Position numbers and translations under genes: made by a program. A DNA stretch of 64,000 bases from the NCBI GenBank assembly GCA_022826725.1, contig JAJDUF010000016.1, forward strand, positions 496,001 through 560,000, in the 5' to 3' direction. Origin of the DNA: Chloroflexota bacterium (GTDB lineage Bacteria > Chloroflexota > UBA11872 > UBA12225 > JAJDUF01). Position 1 is the first letter of the stretch, and each line of letters begins with the position of its first letter. Of the stretch, positions 23,920 to 32,044 are shown one piece after another. Under the pieces are notes generated by a model. That model did not search any database. It was not told the DNA's origin and was given only the letters and a program-made list of their open reading frames with translations.

Positions 23920-24558
23920 ATGGCATACGTTGGCGGCCCGACCACTGCCCGGCGCGTCTTGATTGCGGTGGCGCAACGCCGGCAACGGCGGGGCACCGGG
24001 AGCGGAGCGGCGTTCGTGCGGGAGCGAACGGCGTGGCAGCAGTGGCCCAACCTCGACGCGGTTTTGGCGCCGCTGGCTTGGGCCGTGGTGGGCGCGGTGG
24101 CGACGCGACAGTACATGCCGGAGCGAGCGACCGGAGACCTCGACGTCGTGGTCGCCAAGGCGGATGCGGCGGTGGCTCGCGCCAAGCTCCGGGCTGCCGG
24201 GTACGCATTCCGTGGCGATCTGCGTATTGGCGGCTCGACGTGGCGTAGCCCGGATGGGCAGGACGTAGATGTCATCGAAGGAGCCGAGGCCTGGTGGCCG
24301 ACTGCGCTCGCCGCCGCCCAAACCAACCGCGACGGGCAAGGACTCCCGGTGCTGCCGCTTGCGTACCTGGTACACATCAAGTTGCAGAGAGGGCAGGCGC
24401 AGAACCTCGCCGACATTTCGCGGATGCTCGGGCTGGCAAACGCAGACGCGCGGGAGACGGTGTGTAGGCTTGTTGCCCGCGAGGCCCCGGAGGACTGCGA
24501 CGACCTGGAAATCCTTATCCGGCTCGGCGAGCTGGAGTTTGGCGAGGGGACTCCCTAG
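23920..24558 (+). CDS. Nucleotidyltransferase-like protein
   Basis: The 212-aa protein contains TGDLDVVVAKADAA and a later GQDVDVIEG, the spaced Asp residues of a minimal nucleotidyltransferase fold such as AbiEii or related DUF families. The middle VLPLAYLVHIKLQRGQAQNLADISRML is like the helical end of such proteins, which often check a KxxR/D pattern. The G-S pair before the Asp dyad is replaced by TG, so catalysis is uncertain. It has no obvious toxin or antitoxin partner next to it. The start at 23920 was chosen by the end of the upstream repeat. Confidence 0.6.
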   Translation: MAYVGGPTTARRVLIAVAQRRQRRGTGSGAAFVRERTAWQQWPNLDAVLAPLAWAVVGAVATRQYMPERATGDLDVVVAKADAAVARAKLRAAGYAFRGDLRIGGSTWRSPDGQDVDVIEGAEAWWPTALAAAQTNRDGQGLPVLPLAYLVHIKLQRGQAQNLADISRMLGLANADARETVCRLVAREAPEDCDDLEILIRLGELEFGEGTP

Positions 24559-24587
24559 TGGGGAGGCATCGGGCTGGACCTAACCCC

Positions 24588-24644
24588 CTGACAAGCCAAA
24601 GCCGCACGGATAGTGCCAGGTGTGGTGCGGCTTTGGCCTGTCAC
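24588..24644 (+). repeat. Family F repeat, intergenic copy 1 (57 nt)
   Basis: A 14-bp stem (GCCAAAGCCGCAC pairing with GTGCGGCTTTGGC) encloses the conserved loop GGATAGTGCCAGGT. Flanking CTGAC and GTCAC complete the 57-nt unit. Family H sequence (CCCATTCCCTGGCAGGGAAG) follows. Confidence 0.9.
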
Positions 24645-24707
24645 CCGGCCCATTCCCTGGCAGGGAAGGGGAATCTTGGGGCGCCTTGACCGGGCAGGTA
24701 TGAGGCT

Positions 24708-26357
24708 ATGACAGCGACCGACACGCTGGATATTACCGTCACGCACCATCAACTGGCCGCTATCGCCGAGGAGATGGGCGCGGCGCTCATTCGGACGTCC
24801 TACTCGCCAAATATCAAGGAGCGCCAGGACCTCTCCTGCGCGGTCTTCGACCGGGCCGGGCGGATGGTGGCACAGGCGGCGCATATTCCGGTCCATCTCG
24901 GCGCCATGCCGCTCGCCGTGCAGGCGGCGCGCGAGGCCGCCGCGGACGATAAGTGGCGACCGGGCGACGTGGTGATTCTCAACGACCCGTATCTGGGCGG
25001 TACTCACCTGCCGGATGTGACGATGGTGTCGCCGGTGTTCACAGCCGCCAGCCGGGACCGCCGGAGTCGCACGCTGATCGGCTTTGTGGCCAGCCGGGCG
25101 CACCAGGCCGACATCGGTGGCATGAGTCCCGGCTCGATGCCGCTGGCGCGCGAACTGTTCCAGGAAGGGTTGATTATCCCGCCGATCAAGTGGGTGCGCG
25201 CCGGGCGGGTCCAGGAGGACATCCTGGCGCTGATCCTTCGCAACGTGCGGACACCCGACGAGCGTCGTGGCGACCTGTTTGCCCAGCGGGCGGCGCACCG
25301 GGTCGGCGAGCGCCGCTACGTGGCGCTCGCCGAGGCCAGCGGGCCGGAGGTGCTCGGACAGCGGCAGGACGCGCTGCTGGACTACGGCGAGCAGCTTTGC
25401 CGGGCCACGCTGCGGCGCATTCCGGCCGGTACCTACAGCGCCGAGGACGTGCTCGACGACGACGGAGTTGGTGATGAGCCGGTGCCCATTCGGGTGACAA
25501 TCGTCGCCCGCGATGGCGAGCTGCGGGTGGACTTTACCGGGAGTGCCGACGAGGTGAGCGGCTCGGTCAACGCGGTGCGCGCCGTGACGGTCTCGGCGGT
25601 CTCTTACGTCGTGCGGTGTCTGGTGGGTGCCGATGATGCGGCTGCGGCGGCACCACTGCCGCTGAATGCCGGTACCATGCACCCAGTTACCGTCATTACG
25701 CCCGAGGGGTCGGTGGTCAGCGCACGCTGGCCGCACGCGGTTTCCGCCGGCAACGTCGAGACGGCCCAGCGGATCGTGGACGTGGTGCTGGCTGCGCTCG
25801 CACCGGCACTGCCGGACGTGATCCCGGCGTCGAGCTATGGGACCATGAACAACGCGATCATCGGCGGGTACGATCCCGAACGGCAACGGTCCTTTACCTA
25901 CTACGAGACTATTGGGGGCGGACACGGGGGCGCGCCGCAAGGCCCCGGACTCTCCGGCGCACAGGCACACATGACGAACACCCTGAATACGCCAGCCGAG
26001 GCGTTGGAGTACGCCTATCCGCTGCGGGTGCAGGCGTATCGGCTACGGGAGGAGTCCGGAGGGGCCGGCCGTCACCGCGGGGGCGATGGCCTGGTGCGAG
26101 AAGTGGCGCTGGACGTGCCGGCCACGATCACGCTGCTCTCCGAACGGCGCCAGCGCGGCGCGCCGGGGCTGGCCGGCGGCGCGCCGGGTAAGCCGGGGGT
26201 GAACGCCGTGCGCCGTCCCGACGGTAGCAGCGAGCGGCTGCCGGGCAAGTGCGAGCGTCACCTGGCGGCCGGCGATCTGCTGGTGGTCGAGACACCGGGC
26301 GGCGGCGGGTGGGGCACGCCCCCGGCCAGCGGCGAGGAGCCGGCGAGCAGTGGCTAG
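24708..26357 (+). CDS. hyuB: Hydantoinase B / oxoprolinase-type subunit
   Basis: A 549-aa HyuB-family protein with ITVTHHQLAAIAEEMGAALI, SYSPNIKERQDLSCAVFD and LNDPYLGGTHLPDVTM, all core motifs, plus the glycine-rich FTYYETIGGGHGGAPQGPG near residue 400. With HyuA it forms an ATP-dependent ring-opening hydrolase for hydantoins, 5-oxoproline or related N-carbamoyl compounds; N-methylhydantoinase and acetone carboxylase are kin. Substrate is not predictable here. It overlaps hyuA by 8 nt. B before A is the less common order. Confidence 0.9.
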   Translation: MTATDTLDITVTHHQLAAIAEEMGAALIRTSYSPNIKERQDLSCAVFDRAGRMVAQAAHIPVHLGAMPLAVQAAREAAADDKWRPGDVVILNDPYLGGTHLPDVTMVSPVFTAASRDRRSRTLIGFVASRAHQADIGGMSPGSMPLARELFQEGLIIPPIKWVRAGRVQEDILALILRNVRTPDERRGDLFAQRAAHRVGERRYVALAEASGPEVLGQRQDALLDYGEQLCRATLRRIPAGTYSAEDVLDDDGVGDEPVPIRVTIVARDGELRVDFTGSADEVSGSVNAVRAVTVSAVSYVVRCLVGADDAAAAAPLPLNAGTMHPVTVITPEGSVVSARWPHAVSAGNVETAQRIVDVVLAALAPALPDVIPASSYGTMNNAIIGGYDPERQRSFTYYETIGGGHGGAPQGPGLSGAQAHMTNTLNTPAEALEYAYPLRVQAYRLREESGGAGRHRGGDGLVREVALDVPATITLLSERRQRGAPGLAGGAPGKPGVNAVRRPDGSSERLPGKCERHLAAGDLLVVETPGGGGWGTPPASGEEPASSG

Positions 26358-28533
26358 GACCGGCGAGCCACAGTCCTCGAACCACGGGCCGGCGGCGCGG
26401 GTCGGCGTGGACGTGGGCGGCACGTTCACCGACTTCGTGGTGCTGGAACCGGGACGGCTGATCGTCCGAAAGCGGCTGTCCACACCGCACGATCCGGCAG
26501 AGGCAGTGCTGAACGGTCTTGAGGACCTCGGCGTCGGGGCCGACGTACCCATCGCGCACGGCTCGACGGTCGCTACCAACGCCTTGCTGGAGCGGCGCGG
26601 GGCGCGGGTGGCGCTCATCACGACGCGGGGCTTTGCCGACGTGCTGGAGATCGGCCGGCAGGCCCGGCCGCAGTTGTATGACCTGCGGCCGACACGGCCG
26701 CCGGCGCTCGTGCCGCGGGCGCTGCGCTTCGAGGTGGACGAGCGCATGGATCGGCATGGCCGGCCGCAGCAGGCACTCTCCGACGAGCAGGTTGCGGCGG
26801 TCGTGGCCCAAGTCGTCGCTTCCGGGGCGGCGGCGGCGGCGGTCTGCCTGCTCTTCTCTTTTGCGAACCCGGCCCACGAGCAGGCGCTTGGCGCGGCCTT
26901 GCAGCGGGCCGGGATAGACGTATCGCTCTCGTCCGACATCTTGCCGGAGTTCCGCGAGTTCGAGCGCACCAGCACGACAGTAACGAACGCCTACCTACGC
27001 CCGGTGGTCACGGCCTACTTAGAGCAGTTGACGGCGGTGCTCGGCTCGCGCCTATGGGTGATGCAATCCGACGGCACGACGGTGCCGCCCGACCGGCTAG
27101 CCGTCCGGCCGGTGCAAGCGGTGCTCAGCGGGCCGGCCGGGGGAATCGTCGGCGCGCTCGCCGTAGCGCGGGCGGGGGACCGGGCGTCCCCCCAACCTGG
27201 CACGGATGGCGGGAGGGGTGGTGCCGGGTTGGCCGGTCGGCGGAACATCCTGACGCTCGATATGGGCGGCACTTCGACCGACGTGGCGTTCTGTCCCGGC
27301 GCACCGGTGCTAGAGACACAGCACGAGATCGGTGGTGTGGTGCTCAACCTACCGATGCTCGCCATCCACACCGTCGGGGCCGGTGGCGGCTCGATTGCAC
27401 GACGCGACGTTGCCGGGGGACTGCACGTCGGCCCGGCGAGCGCCGGTGCCAGTCCCGGCCCGGCCTGCTATGGCCGCGGCGGGATGGCGCCGACGGTGAC
27501 TGACGCCAACCTGGTCTTGGGCCGGCTGCACCCGGACTGGCGCTTGGGGGGTGAGGTGCGGCTGGACCGGGCGGCGGCGCGGGCCGCCGTGCTGGCGCTG
27601 GGTGGGAACACGCCGCGGTCGGAGCGGGCCGCCAACGCAGAGGCCGTCACGCTGGCGAACGCGATCATCCGGGTGGTCAACGCGCACATGGCGCGCGCGC
27701 TGCGCGTCATCTCCATCGAGCGCGGCTACGACCCGCGCCGGTGTGCGCTGGTCGCCTTTGGTGGCGCCGGCCCTTTGCACGCGGCGGCGCTCGCCGAGGC
27801 GTTGGACATCCGGGAGGTGATCGTGCCGCGCTACCCCGGTGTCCTGTCGGCGGTGGGGACCGCGTTGGCCGAGGTGGAGCGGTCCTATTCCCGCACCGTG
27901 ATGCTCACCGTCGAGCGCGGTGCGGCAGAGCCGGCGGCAGTCGCTATGGCCCTGGCCGACGCTTACGCGGACCTGGAGCGCCAGGCGAGCAGCGAACTGC
28001 GGGCAGCCCTGGGGCCGGTGCGCCTCGAACTGCGGCGGTCACTGGACTGCCGCTATCAAGGCCAGTCGCACGAGCTCTTGGTGACGGCCGGCCGCACACG
28101 GCGAGTGCGGGCAGGCGGGGCACCGACCAGCCAAGCGGGGGACAAGCCGAGGGCGGAAATCCAGGTGCTCCAGGCGGCCGTGCGGTCGTTCGACCGCTTG
28201 CATCGCCGCCGATACGGATATGGCCAAGCGGACCGAGCGGTCGAAATCGTCACGATCCGACTGCGCGCCCGCCACCTCCAGCCGGGCGTGGCCTTGCCGG
28301 AGGCGCCGCGGGATCAGCCGGGCGGTGCGCCGGTACCAGCCGGGCAGACCACACTATGGGGCGACGCTCAACCGGTGACGGCGCCAATCTTCGAGCGCGA
28401 ACAGTGTGGACCGGGCACGCACTTGGTCGGGCCAGCCTTGATCGTCCAAGCGGACGCCACAACGGTGCTCCCCGACGGGTGGTCGGCCGAGGCGGACCGC
28501 TACGGCTCATTGCTGCTGCGCCGGTACGCTTAG
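26350..28533 (+). CDS. hyuA: Hydantoinase A / oxoprolinase-type subunit, with an in-frame repeat insertion
   Basis: A 727-aa HyuA-family ATPase with RVGVDVGGTFTDFVVLE at the N-terminus, HGSTVATNALLERRGARVAL, the second phosphate motif ILTLDMGGTSTDVAFCPG, and GAGGGSIARRD. It pairs with hyuB. The GTG at 26350 overlaps the end of hyuB, so coupling is likely. Between ALAVARAGD and RRNILTLDMGG lie 19 extra residues (279-297, ASPQPGTDGG...), where relatives go almost directly into the DMGGTSTD strand. These 57 nt align with the family F repeat. They are in a loop and should not destroy the site. Confidence 0.9.
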   Translation: MARTGEPQSSNHGPAARVGVDVGGTFTDFVVLEPGRLIVRKRLSTPHDPAEAVLNGLEDLGVGADVPIAHGSTVATNALLERRGARVALITTRGFADVLEIGRQARPQLYDLRPTRPPALVPRALRFEVDERMDRHGRPQQALSDEQVAAVVAQVVASGAAAAAVCLLFSFANPAHEQALGAALQRAGIDVSLSSDILPEFREFERTSTTVTNAYLRPVVTAYLEQLTAVLGSRLWVMQSDGTTVPPDRLAVRPVQAVLSGPAGGIVGALAVARAGDRASPQPGTDGGRGGAGLAGRRNILTLDMGGTSTDVAFCPGAPVLETQHEIGGVVLNLPMLAIHTVGAGGGSIARRDVAGGLHVGPASAGASPGPACYGRGGMAPTVTDANLVLGRLHPDWRLGGEVRLDRAAARAAVLALGGNTPRSERAANAEAVTLANAIIRVVNAHMARALRVISIERGYDPRRCALVAFGGAGPLHAAALAEALDIREVIVPRYPGVLSAVGTALAEVERSYSRTVMLTVERGAAEPAAVAMALADAYADLERQASSELRAALGPVRLELRRSLDCRYQGQSHELLVTAGRTRRVRAGGAPTSQAGDKPRAEIQVLQAAVRSFDRLHRRRYGYGQADRAVEIVTIRLRARHLQPGVALPEAPRDQPGGAPVPAGQTTLWGDAQPVTAPIFEREQCGPGTHLVGPALIVQADATTVLPDGWSAEADRYGSLLLRRYA
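27184..27240 (+). repeat. Family F repeat copy inside hyuA
   Basis: 57 nt starting on a codon boundary, in the same reading phase as the copy at 18988; both encode TDG-x-R-x-GA. About 36 of 57 positions match the intergenic form, including GCACGGAT and GTGGTGC. The stem CCAACCTGGCAC / GTGCCGGGTTGG differs in sequence from the other copies yet pairs fully, with one T-G. Confidence 0.7.
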
Positions 28534-28583
28534 GCAAGACATCAAGACGTGGCCAATCGGCCGCTACGAGGAGCACATAGGTT

Positions 28584-29492
28584 GTGATTATCCGCATCTT
28601 CCTGCGGGGGTTGCTGACCCTGTCGCTATTCTTTCTCGTGTCTGCGCTGGCCGGCGTGTACACCTTACGCACGACGGTGCTCATGCCGGAGTTCATCACG
28701 GGGCAGCTCGCCGCCGTGCAACTCTACGACCACCTCTACGACGAGATGGTGGACACCGTGCTGCAGGGCGAGGGTCAGGGTGATTCCGAGGCGGTAGAGC
28801 CGTCTGTGGTGGCCATGCTGGAAGCCGGGCGGTACCACGTGACCATCTATCTATCCGACAAGATCGAGGGCTTCATTACCGATCTGTACCACTGGCTGGA
28901 GGTAGCGGACGCGCCGGCGCCGGTGCTCGATCTGACGGACCTCGGACAGGTGAGCCAGACCATCGAGGCCGAGCTGACGCGACGTGACACGCTCACGCCC
29001 CGGACGCAGGATTCCCTACGGCTCATCATCGGTCGCGCCGTCCCGGAGGAGACCTTCTCGCTCACCTCACTTTGGGCTGACGACCCGGATACGCTGCACG
29101 TGGTCGAGCGGGTCCGCGCGGCCATGCGGCGACTGCCCATTCTCACGTGGCTGCTGGCCGCAGCCGTCTTCCTGACCGCCCTGCTGATCCTGCTCTTGGG
29201 CAGCGGGTGGGGCTCCAGGCTGCGCGGGTTAGGCCTGGCGCTGCTCCCGGCCGCGGCGGCAGTGGGCGTGGTGGGGCTGATGCTGACCATCTCGCTTGAT
29301 GGCTTGATCGAGATGCTGGCGACAGCATGGCCACCGCCGGACGTCACGACGTCCGCCGGATTGGCTCAGGCCAGCATGGCGCTCGTCGGTGGCATCATCG
29401 GCGGCATCGGGGAGCAGCTCCTGCGAGCCGCCATCGTCACGTTCGCCGCCGCAGCGGGTCTCATTGCCGCTAGCTTGGCGGATCTGCTCTGA
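28584..29492 (+). CDS. Hypothetical membrane protein
   Basis: A 302-aa protein with an N-terminal membrane segment (LLTLSLFFLVSALAGVYTL), an outside domain of about 150 residues, then three hydrophobic segments near residues 187-205, 212-233 and 270-300. The soluble part has conserved-looking LYDHLYDEMVD and RDTLTPRTQDSLRLIIGRAVP. No named family recognised. It follows hyuA by 50 nt on the same strand, but its content does not suggest a shared pathway. Confidence 0.65.
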   Translation: MIIRIFLRGLLTLSLFFLVSALAGVYTLRTTVLMPEFITGQLAAVQLYDHLYDEMVDTVLQGEGQGDSEAVEPSVVAMLEAGRYHVTIYLSDKIEGFITDLYHWLEVADAPAPVLDLTDLGQVSQTIEAELTRRDTLTPRTQDSLRLIIGRAVPEETFSLTSLWADDPDTLHVVERVRAAMRRLPILTWLLAAAVFLTALLILLLGSGWGSRLRGLGLALLPAAAAVGVVGLMLTISLDGLIEMLATAWPPPDVTTSAGLAQASMALVGGIIGGIGEQLLRAAIVTFAAAAGLIAASLADLL

Positions 29493-29509
29493 TGGTGGGG
29501 GTGGGGCGG

Positions 29510-29620
29510 GACTCCCCCCGGCCCCTTCTCTCGCCCCCTCCCTAACCCTCCCCCGGAGCAAGCTCCAGGGGAGGGAACGTACTGTCCCCCTGCGGAGCGG
29601 GGGGCCATAGGGGTGCCAGG
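29510..29620. repeat. Repeat mosaic (B-like and inverted D)
   Basis: CCCCGGCCCCTTCTCTC, a CCCCCTCCCTAACCCTC stretch, then an inverted family D hairpin (CCCCCTGCGGAGCGGGGGG, CCATAGGGG). It fills the gap between converging genes. Confidence 0.65.
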
Positions 29621-29653
29621 GGAGAGGTCGGACCTGTACGTCGACCAGCCGCC

Positions 29654-31558
29654 TCAGGTTTGGCCGGTGTCTATTAGGCGGACAGTTCCGGCGGTGGCGT
29701 CCAACTCGATAGTGGCCCCGTCGGGAAGGCGGTCGGTTGCTTGGGGGACATTGACCACCGCCGGGATGCTGTACTCGCGGGCGACGATGGAGCCGTGCGA
29801 GAGTTGACCACCAATCTCGACGACCAGACCGCGGACCAAGGGAAAGAGCGGCGACCAAGCCGGGTCGGTGGCGGGGCAGACGAGGATGTCGCCCGGCTGC
29901 AAGCGCCCAAACTCCTCCGGCTGGCGGATTACTCGCGCGGTGCCCTGCACCTGGCCGGCGCTGACGCTCAGCCCGCGCAAGGTCGGCGGCTGCGGAGGGG
30001 GCGGGCTATTGCCCGGCGCGGATGGAGTGGGCGGGGCAGGAGCGGATACCGGCTGGCCGGCGTTGACGGCGCCAAAGCCGGTCAGGGACGGCGGGGGACG
30101 GCGGGCGGCGCCCGGCGGGGCGGCACCCTGGCCACGGGCAAACCGTTCGAGCGCGTCGAGGTCGGCACATTCATCGGGCACGGTGATGGCACAGTAGCGG
30201 GCGTAGCGGGCACGGCGCGCGGCGATGACGGTCCGCAAATGGCCTGGCTCGCGGGCCGTCTCTCCCGGTGCGGCGACCCCACTGCGGTGCGGCAGCAGGC
30301 CCGCACGCACGCCGCCGGCCTGTGCCCGTAGCGGTGGGGCGGTGCCCGGCGCCAACAAGCGCCGAATCTCCACCATGGTGAGCCAGAAGTAATCGTCCGG
30401 CTGGTCGAGCCAGCCGCGCTCGACCAGCCGCCGTCCCAGCTCCAACTCGCGCCGGCGCACTTGGGCGGCGATCCGCACACCCCGAAAGCGGTTGGCCTCG
30501 CGCAGGGCGAGGACTTGGCGCAAGGCTCCGAGGCGCCACCGCACATACGGCCAGTTGCGGCCCACGGCTTGCTTGATGGTCGCTCGCGCTTGCTGTGCCT
30601 GCCGCCGCTGGCGGGCAACCGCACCGTCGGCGTCGGGAGCCGTCGGGGCGCGGACGTACTGCGCGACAACAGCGAGCAGGTAGCCTGGGGCCTCCCGATA
30701 GCGAGGGCTGGCGCTGTCGGACTCGAACAGCCCGCGATCACCGAACCGGTCGAGGATACGCTCGAAGTGGGTGAGCGTGCGGGTGCCGCGGAGCGTGTCT
30801 CGGAAATCGGCCCCGAGGTCGCTCGACGAGATGAGCGCGCTCCGGGCCGGTGGCTCCGTGCGCGCGATGGCCGCGACGCGCATCAGCGCGAGCGGCAGAT
30901 CGGCGCTGACGTTGCCCGCGCCGGCGACCGCCTGGTTGATCGCCGCCGCGGGCGCCTCGAGACGACCGTGCAGGACGCGGGCAAGCTCGTGGAAATGGGT
31001 GGTGGCAGCGGCGGTCAGGTAGCCGGTGTGGTAGAAGAAGCGTCCTAGCTCCGGCGCAATGCGCTCGAAATCCGAGAGCATATCGGCGTCGTCAGCGCGT
31101 CGCAGCACGTGGTCCGTGGCCAAGGACAACTCGGCGAGGGTGCCTTCGACGTGGCCGAACCAACGCTCGGTCGCCGGCACCGCTCGCAACTGGCGAACGA
31201 GGTTGCTGATCACGACGGGCAAGCGCCGCGCGACACGGGGCCAATGCCATTGCAGGGCTGGCCGGTCCAACTCCACGCCGCTGCCGATAGCCTGATCGTT
31301 CAGCTCCGGCGGCGCGCCAAGGTCGGCCAACATGCTCCGGAACAGGCCGGTATTGAAATAGGGACGCCCGGCAGCGGCGCGGAAGAGCATGGCGCCGTCG
31401 GGGAAGCGGTAGCCGCCGATCTCGAACGCAGCGAGCATCTGGGGTCCGCTGGAGGCTTCGAGCTGAGACATGAAGAGCGGCGACGGAAGCTCGGGCAGGA
31501 TTTCCTTCATGTTGGCCCGGGACCACTGATCCCGTCCGTCGGTCTGTCGGCTGGGCAT
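29654..31558 (-). CDS. PEP-utilizing enzyme, stand-alone phosphohistidine swivel protein
   Basis: The C-terminal domain (about residues 545-634) has GDILVCPATDPAWSPLFPLV and GGQLSHGSIVAREYSIPAVV, the phosphohistidine motif of PEP synthase and rifampicin phosphotransferase; the His follows S in LSHGS. The N-terminal part starts at EILPELPSPLF, like the middle domain of rifampicin phosphotransferases, and no ATP-grasp domain is present. The 634-aa protein therefore needs a separate ATP-grasp partner or has another role. Pro-rich linkers precede the swivel. GGAGGTGA upstream supports ATG 31558. Confidence 0.8.
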   Translation of the reverse strand: MPSRQTDGRDQWSRANMKEILPELPSPLFMSQLEASSGPQMLAAFEIGGYRFPDGAMLFRAAAGRPYFNTGLFRSMLADLGAPPELNDQAIGSGVELDRPALQWHWPRVARRLPVVISNLVRQLRAVPATERWFGHVEGTLAELSLATDHVLRRADDADMLSDFERIAPELGRFFYHTGYLTAAATTHFHELARVLHGRLEAPAAAINQAVAGAGNVSADLPLALMRVAAIARTEPPARSALISSSDLGADFRDTLRGTRTLTHFERILDRFGDRGLFESDSASPRYREAPGYLLAVVAQYVRAPTAPDADGAVARQRRQAQQARATIKQAVGRNWPYVRWRLGALRQVLALREANRFRGVRIAAQVRRRELELGRRLVERGWLDQPDDYFWLTMVEIRRLLAPGTAPPLRAQAGGVRAGLLPHRSGVAAPGETAREPGHLRTVIAARRARYARYCAITVPDECADLDALERFARGQGAAPPGAARRPPPSLTGFGAVNAGQPVSAPAPPTPSAPGNSPPPPQPPTLRGLSVSAGQVQGTARVIRQPEEFGRLQPGDILVCPATDPAWSPLFPLVRGLVVEIGGQLSHGSIVAREYSIPAVVNVPQATDRLPDGATIELDATAGTVRLIDTGQT

Positions 31559-31619
31559 GGTTGGTAGTCACCTCCGAGAAGCACTGTAGGGTGCTTCGTG
31601 ATGATAGTGTAGCGGGCTG

Positions 31620-31930
31620 GCGGGGGCTGGCCTCACCCCCCGGCCCCCTCTCCCAGGGGGAGAGCTCATAGGGGTCGGTATTTACATGGATGGACAGGAT
31701 GGACAGGATGGACAGGATGGGAGTTTGCGTCGGGGCGGAGGTGGGCAGCGCCGTACCGAAAAACCTCCCGTTGGGCGGGTGAGTAGCACCCCTATGGCCC
31801 CCCCGCAATGCGGGGGGACGGGCGCAACATGTTGCGCCCCTACGGCTTAACCGGTACCTACTCCAGTCAGCCAGGGGGAGAGGGGGTGGATTCCCGCTTT
31901 CGCGGGAATGACGGCTATGTAAGGGTCCCA
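31620..31930. repeat. Long repeat mosaic before the aldehyde dehydrogenase gene (B, G, D, C, B, A)
   Basis: In order: family B (from 31631), family G, a 9-bp tandem unit ATGGACAGG three times (about 31679-31719), a short terminator-like element (AAAAACCTCCCGTTGGGCGG), family D (31786-31820), family C with the perfect palindrome GGGCGCAACATGTTGCGCCC (31820-31839), half of B, and family A (31888-31913). The 486-nt gap 31559-32044 holds no gene that I can see. The last 115 nt may hold the promoter of the next gene. Confidence 0.75.
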
Positions 31931-32044
31931 CTAGGGTAGGGGCGCGGGTATCGCGGCAAGTGGCCTTTTAGGTTGCAGGAGCGGGCAACATCGGGCAGTA
32001 TCTCCGGCAAGCGAGCGGAGCGGATACGTAAAGGAGTGACGCGC

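Noticed and set aside
31679-31719. Tandem 9-bp units as a possible CRISPR or VNTR-type array
   Set aside because: No spacers and units far too short for CRISPR. Kept only as family G repeat.
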